NCBI GenBank assembly: GCA_026874595.1
Contig: CM049306.1
Coordinates: 81,494,142-81,558,141 of the forward strand
Reading direction: 5' to 3'
DNA length: 64,000 nt
Source: Sipunculus nudus
Taxonomy: Eukaryota; Annelida; Sipuncula; Golfingiida; Sipunculidae
This document shows, one piece after another, positions 59,685-64,000 of this stretch; positions within the stretch are counted from its first letter, which is position 1; every line of letters starts with the position of its first letter. A program made the translations under genes and the position numbers. The notes under the pieces are model-generated. The model searched no databases. It was given only the letters and a program-made list of their open reading frames with translations, and was not told the origin of the DNA.

Positions 59685-60833
59685 GTAAGTGTTCAAAAGT
59701 TTCAAATGATGTTAGTTCATGTCTTTAATTGGATATTAAACAACTTAACAGAATATTATCCGAAATATAATTATGGAACAGATTATTGTCTAAAATTTAA
59801 TATTGCAGATATGTGTATATGTGAGCGAATGTTTTTACGCATAATAAAAATAAAGTTAAGTGAAGTTCCTATCTATCTTACCTTTTTTATTTACTTTAGA
59901 TAATAAATTGTAAGTTTTCTTTAGTCAATCTTCCTCAACTTACCTCCTTGTAAGTTTCTGTATTCTTATTCCTGTTTATCATATTAAAGTACATGGAAGC
60001 TCGTACCGTGTTTTCTGAGTGAATGTCAGATAGTACAACTCACAGAGAAACGGACAGAAATCCCCCCCCCCCACCCCTCCCTTCGACCAATAATGTATTG
60101 TGGTTAGATCAAAGTCATTTTCGCTCAGTTTTCAGCATTTTTATAATTTAAATCAACTAAATTTACAAACATTCCATAACACGTTTATGCAGACTAACAT
60201 TTAACTATGTTACACAAACTCTAATTTTTTTAAAAATTATTGCAATAATTAATAAGCAATTAATGTAGAGAATATCATGAATTTTATTAAGGAAAATATC
60301 AAGAAATTATAAATCTGGATGACAAAATTGTATAATTTATACCATATTATAAATTAGGCATCTGTATTCTTGTACTTTTTTTAATGTTTTATTTTTCTTA
60401 ATCATCTTCAGGTTGTGATTACAGGCCGTTTACCTGAACTAGTTGCATGAGTGCAGTAGAAATGCTCTGTTAAAATTTCATAACAGTGGCGTTTTATTTG
60501 TGATGAATTTTGTTTCTGCGAGCTTGCCAATGTTTCACAAAATAACTGGATGTATTTAATACCGGAATATATTTGAAGACTTTCGTACCGTACCTGAAGT
60601 TAATTAAGAAGTATCACATACCTTTAAATTGTACAAAAATTGCGCTGTTTGGCATTGAGTTTTACTTTTTAGACAAGTTAATACTTTTTTTCTTGGAAGA
60701 TATTCTACTTTTTTCCCATTAAATCTCGAGTTGCAGCACTGCATTTGAACGGTTTCGTAAACAAACGGGAAACCACTTAAAAATCTCAGTTATACTCTCA
60801 GATGTTTTGAAATGTTTGTTTCCATGGTTACAG

Positions 60834-61002
60834 TGATGGAGTCTGTGGGACCACGCTGGCGTCTTCCGTTGTCGATGGTATTCCATAACTGGTTTGCCCT
60901 CGGATTTGCTTTCTTGCCTGGGGTGTCGTATCTCTTCCGGAACTCGTTCCATTTTCAACTTGTATCAGCAGCACCAGCAGCCATATATTTTATGTCCGTC
61001 TT
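60834..61002 (+). CDS. SLC22 coding exon 4
   Basis: After the acceptor ATGGTTACAG. Encodes ESVGPRWRLPLSMVFHNWF and on through TM5-TM6 (ALGFAFLPGVSYLF, LVSAAPAAIYFMSV). The PRWR element matches the family loop before TM5. The donor is GTAAGT at 61003, with the last codon split 2+1. Length 169 nt. Confidence 0.88.
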
Positions 61003-61046
61003 GTAAGTGGAATAAAATACTTAGATTTATTTGAATTGTCGCTTTT

Positions 61047-63182
61047 AGCGAACCTGTGAGCTTATGTGATGATATGGCGTCGTCCGGCGTCCGTCGGCCG
61101 TCGTCTGTACGTTAACCCATACTAATTGAAAGCGGCAGGAGTTGGCGTCAACGCATTTTATGAAAAAAATTATTCATCTTAAAAACTCTATCGGATTTTG
61201 CTTATTTTTTGGCTAACTGCATTTTCTTAGATTTTATAGGGAAAAGCTTAAAAAACCTTAAAAAATCTTCTTCTCCCAAAATCTAGCCAAATTGTCCAAT
61301 ATTTTACAGAAATGATCCCTGGAACAATCTCTCTCAAGTTTGTTCGAATGGTATAAGTTCGGTGATTTTTGGGCGAGTTACAGTAAGTTAACGTAGTCAT
61401 CTGTCTAAAAAAGCATATTAAAATAACAATCTCAGAAACGGCTAGAGCTATCATCACCAAGTTTTATGCAAATGTTAGTCACATGAGTCATTTCTAAAAT
61501 TGAGGTATTGGTGGCGCCACCTGCATCGACTTTTTTAATTCGGGGATTATCAGTGTCCGTATCATACTGAGGCTACAAAAAAAAACTTCTTCTCTGAAAT
61601 CATATGACCAAGTTGTTTAATATCGCACAGAAATGATCCTAGGTAAGTGCTTTCTAAAGTTTGTTCAAATGGTCTCTGTTCAAAGACTTCTGGCCAAGTA
61701 ATGGTAAGCTTAATTTCGTCATATGCCATACCAGCCCATTTTAGCTCAGTGGCTACAAATATCTTCTCCTCAAAAACCACTGGGTCAAATTCTTAAATCT
61801 CACCCATTAATTATCCTTATATGTTTATAATTCAAGTTTGTTCAAATGGTTTTGGTTCAGTGGTTTTTGGCTGAGTTACGGGAAGCAGAACTTAGCCATT
61901 TTGCTGTATTTTCCAGATGAGTTATAAACCTGCAAAACGTTTTTAGACTGATGCCACTGAGGCATTATGTTTGATATTTTACAAGAATATTCCCCACAAT
62001 AATTCTCATAATAATTGTCTTAAATGGTTCCATATGAATGATTTTGGCTGAATTATGGAGACTGAATTGAGTCATTTTACCATATATGTTAGCTGTGTGA
62101 AGCAGTTACATCTAGCCTGGCACTAGTTTATCAGCATCTATTACATCATGCCACTAGACATTTAGATTTCAGGTTAAATAGCTTGGCAGACTGCCACCTA
62201 GTTCAGATTTTGCAACAGGCAAAAGGTCAGCCTGGATCTATTAATAGCTTTGGCAGACTGGCAACTGTTATAGATTAGGCAACAGGTCAAGAGTTCACTC
62301 AGTGCAGCCAGGCATAGGTCAAGAGTTCACTCAGTGCAGTAGCTGCATTCTATTTATAGCTTTTTATAGCCAATTACTTCAGATTAGGCCCCAAAGGTCA
62401 GTCTGGATCTATTTATAGCTTTGGCAGACTGTAAACTGTGTCAGATTAAGCAACAGGTCAAGAGTTCACTCAGTGCAGCCAGGTACATGTCAAAGGTTCA
62501 CTCAGTCTAGCAAGGTGTAGGTCAAGAGTTCACTCAGTGCAGTGGCTTGAGCCAGCAATTTGTCACAATTCATTTGGGGCAACTGCCTTTCTTACCTAAG
62601 CGTGGTCACCCCAGTGCATCAAACTCAAGGGAAGTTTGGTGTATTGCCAATTGGCCTGATGTTTTGACCCGTCTATGCGTCATTGATGGCATTCTCGTTC
62701 ATAAGACAGGTGTTGCCACCTTCAATGACTTTTGCACAGTGTATGTACCTGCTTATTTCTACGGAGGAATTTGATATATCAGCCTGAAATTGGGCATATT
62801 TATACATATCGGATAGCTTTATCGTGAACAAGACGGGTTGCGCCACCTAAAATAATTTTTGCACAGTGTATGTCCCTGCTTATTTCTCAGAAGGGGTTTG
62901 ACATATAAGTCTGAAATTGGGCATATGTATATATCTCTGATAGCTTTGTTGTATACAGGATTGGTGATGCCAGCTACAAACATTTTTGTGTTGTAGGCAC
63001 CCATGCCAGAATTTCAGCAGTGATGTTTGTGTAATTGTTTCTTGTTCAAAATGTTTAGTACTTGCATTGTTCATATACATGTTACACATGTACTTGAAAA
63101 GGAATGGTCAAGCATTGAAGCATTATACCTGGTGTATATATCTGATTTCACAGGTTCGCATTTGGCCTGTAGGCCTTGTTAA
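61047..63182 (+). mobile_element. GCGAACCTGTGAGC inverted-repeat element, uninterrupted copy (SLC22 intron 4)
   Basis: Starts TTTTAGCGAACCTGTGAGC and ends CACAGGTTCGCATTTGGCC plus TGTAGGCCTTGTT, an imperfect inverted repeat with a GCGAACCTGTGA core. Behind the left end is a GTCCGTCGTC-rich stretch. The exact palindrome GGTGGCGCCACC is at 61510. Units of TTCACTCAGTGCAG (62.3-62.55 kb) and GTGTATGTCCCTGC phrases follow. It fills most of intron 4. Non-coding, about 2.1 kb. Confidence 0.8.
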
Positions 63183-63552
63183 AGAATGAGCATACTGCAG
63201 GATATAGTTATGGTCAATTTAATGTTATATTATTTCCTTAACATTAAATAAGCCGGTCATTTGGGCTTCAATTTTGTTTACATTGCCCTGTTTACATGGT
63301 CAGCTATATAATATAATTGTTATCACTGAATATCTGATCATTTGTGTAACGATATTTTGTACAGGTTTAAATACGTAAATAGGTTTCTTAATTCTCCAAA
63401 GATGGCTCCACACACATTTATTGCGAGATTGATGGAGCTGGTCAGCCATGAGAGATTGAGGTGTTTCGATCGCTACGCTTTGGTCGCACGCATGGCACTA
63501 TGTTCTTGACTTTTTAACCTTGTTTCTTTTAATTTGTATATATCAATTACAG

Positions 63553-63691
63553 GTTACTGGTGGAATCTCCAAGGTGGTTAATGTCTCAGGGAAGATACGA
63601 TGAGGCCAAGAAAAATTTAGAACGCATGGCTAAGATGAATGGTACCAAAGTTCCTGACGACCTCGACTTAGAACGACTGCACAAAACAAGC
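63553..63691 (+). CDS. SLC22 coding exon 5
   Basis: After the acceptor TCAATTACAG. Encodes VESPRWLMSQGRYDEAKK and KMNGTKVPDD. The ESPRWL motif and the ...EA... helix are hallmarks of the large inside loop after TM6; the wording is closest to OCT/OCTN-like members. It ends in phase 0 before GTATGT. Length 139 nt. Confidence 0.9.
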
Positions 63692-63832
63692 GTATGTTTG
63701 GAATGCCTTTCCATCATAAACTATCACGATTTGCCTGTCGCCTCATGACCTTGTTTTGTTAGCTCAAAGGAGTAAAGCAACATTTTACGAATCCATTATC
63801 TAAAAATGTTAATTCTTACTCCCTCTTTCCAG

Positions 63833-63936
63833 ATGTCACTATCTTCAAACGATGAAAGTCCAAAGAAAGGAACGCTCTTGGATCTGTTCAGAACACCTGG
63901 TTTACGTAAGAGGACTTTCATTCAATGTCTCAACTG
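63833..63936 (+). CDS. SLC22 coding exon 6 (last seen)
   Basis: After the acceptor CTCCCTCTTTCCAG. Encodes NDESPKKGTLLDLFRTPGL and RKRTFIQCLN, matching the LLDLFRTP..RKRT segment that leads into TM7. The donor is GTAGGT at 63937. The predicted protein so far has about 354 residues; the second half of the transporter is outside the window. Confidence 0.87.
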
Positions 63937-64000
63937 GTAGGTGCCATTATTCTAAACGATGTACGTATCTGCGTCCATTTTCCCATACTTAAATAACCAT

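Larger units (their letters stand above)
53767..63936 (+). other. SLC22 transporter gene, first six coding exons (incomplete at right edge)
   Basis: Gene span. An acceptor-like TTTATTCCACAG ends at 53766, so the start codon at 53813 probably lies in the second exon, after an unseen 5' UTR exon. Introns: 54203-55793, 55898-59529, 59685-60833, 61003-63552, 63692-63832, all GT-AG. Coding exon lengths are 390, 104, 155, 169, 139 and 104 nt. The 104/155/169 series with these phases is what I recall for vertebrate SLC22 genes. Introns 1, 2 and 4 carry transposons. TM7-12 must lie beyond 64000. Confidence 0.85.

Overview
This is AT-rich, intron-bearing animal DNA with very few genes and a heavy load of repeats. 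No bacterial or organellar signals are present. The transporter's exon structure, the abundance of MITE-like elements, long (TA)n and poly-G/poly-C runs, a tRNA-derived SINE and a Ty3/gypsy element point to an invertebrate, probably marine (a lophotrochozoan or a basal deuterostome). The sequence alone does not fix the species.

Only two cellular genes are supported. The first, on the minus strand, is a class A (rhodopsin-like) orphan G-protein coupled receptor. Its whole 813-codon reading frame lies in one exon (17015..14574). Splice signals suggest a non-coding first exon near 23.7-23.9 kb beside a YY1-type promoter motif, and a short 3' UTR exon ending at a polyadenylation signal near 12.6 kb. 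The second, on the plus strand, is an SLC22-type organic ion/carnitine transporter. Six coding exons between 53813 and 63936 splice together without breaking frame, and the gene runs off the right edge.

The rest is mostly mobile DNA. Main items, left to right: a GC-rich inverted-repeat element (1.35-1.92 kb); a repeat with 160-bp and 30-bp tandem units (4.0-5.1 kb); a foldback element with arms of about 140 bp inside the receptor's last intron (13.06-13.82 kb); an array of 53-bp repeats split by two nested insertions (17.8-19.9 kb); a MITE family with 18-bp or longer terminal repeats (five copies); an element whose terminal repeats are themselves hairpins (22.1-22.6 kb); a large terminal-inverted-repeat element carrying the palindrome GGTGGCGCCACC (26.3-36.4 kb) that is interrupted by a 6.1-kb Ty3/gypsy retrotransposon (28386-34484); a transposon sitting inside a (TA)n tract with TA at both ends (36.85-37.54 kb); a probable solo LTR (38.5-39.1 kb); a five-unit repeat element (45.4-47.3 kb); a SINE (48.9-49.2 kb); a decayed LINE reverse transcriptase (51.6-53.4 kb); and several insertions in the SLC22 introns.

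The strongest candidate for something unusual is the Ty3/gypsy pol gene. It carries a full C4HC3 PHD-finger-like domain between RNase H and the integrase zinc-binding region, not the C-terminal chromodomain known from chromoviruses. This copy is dead (two frameshifts and one stop in pol, and a frame break in gag), but the PHD pattern is intact. A second theme is the repeated use of the 12-bp palindrome GGTGGCGCCACC in two repeat families with different ends.
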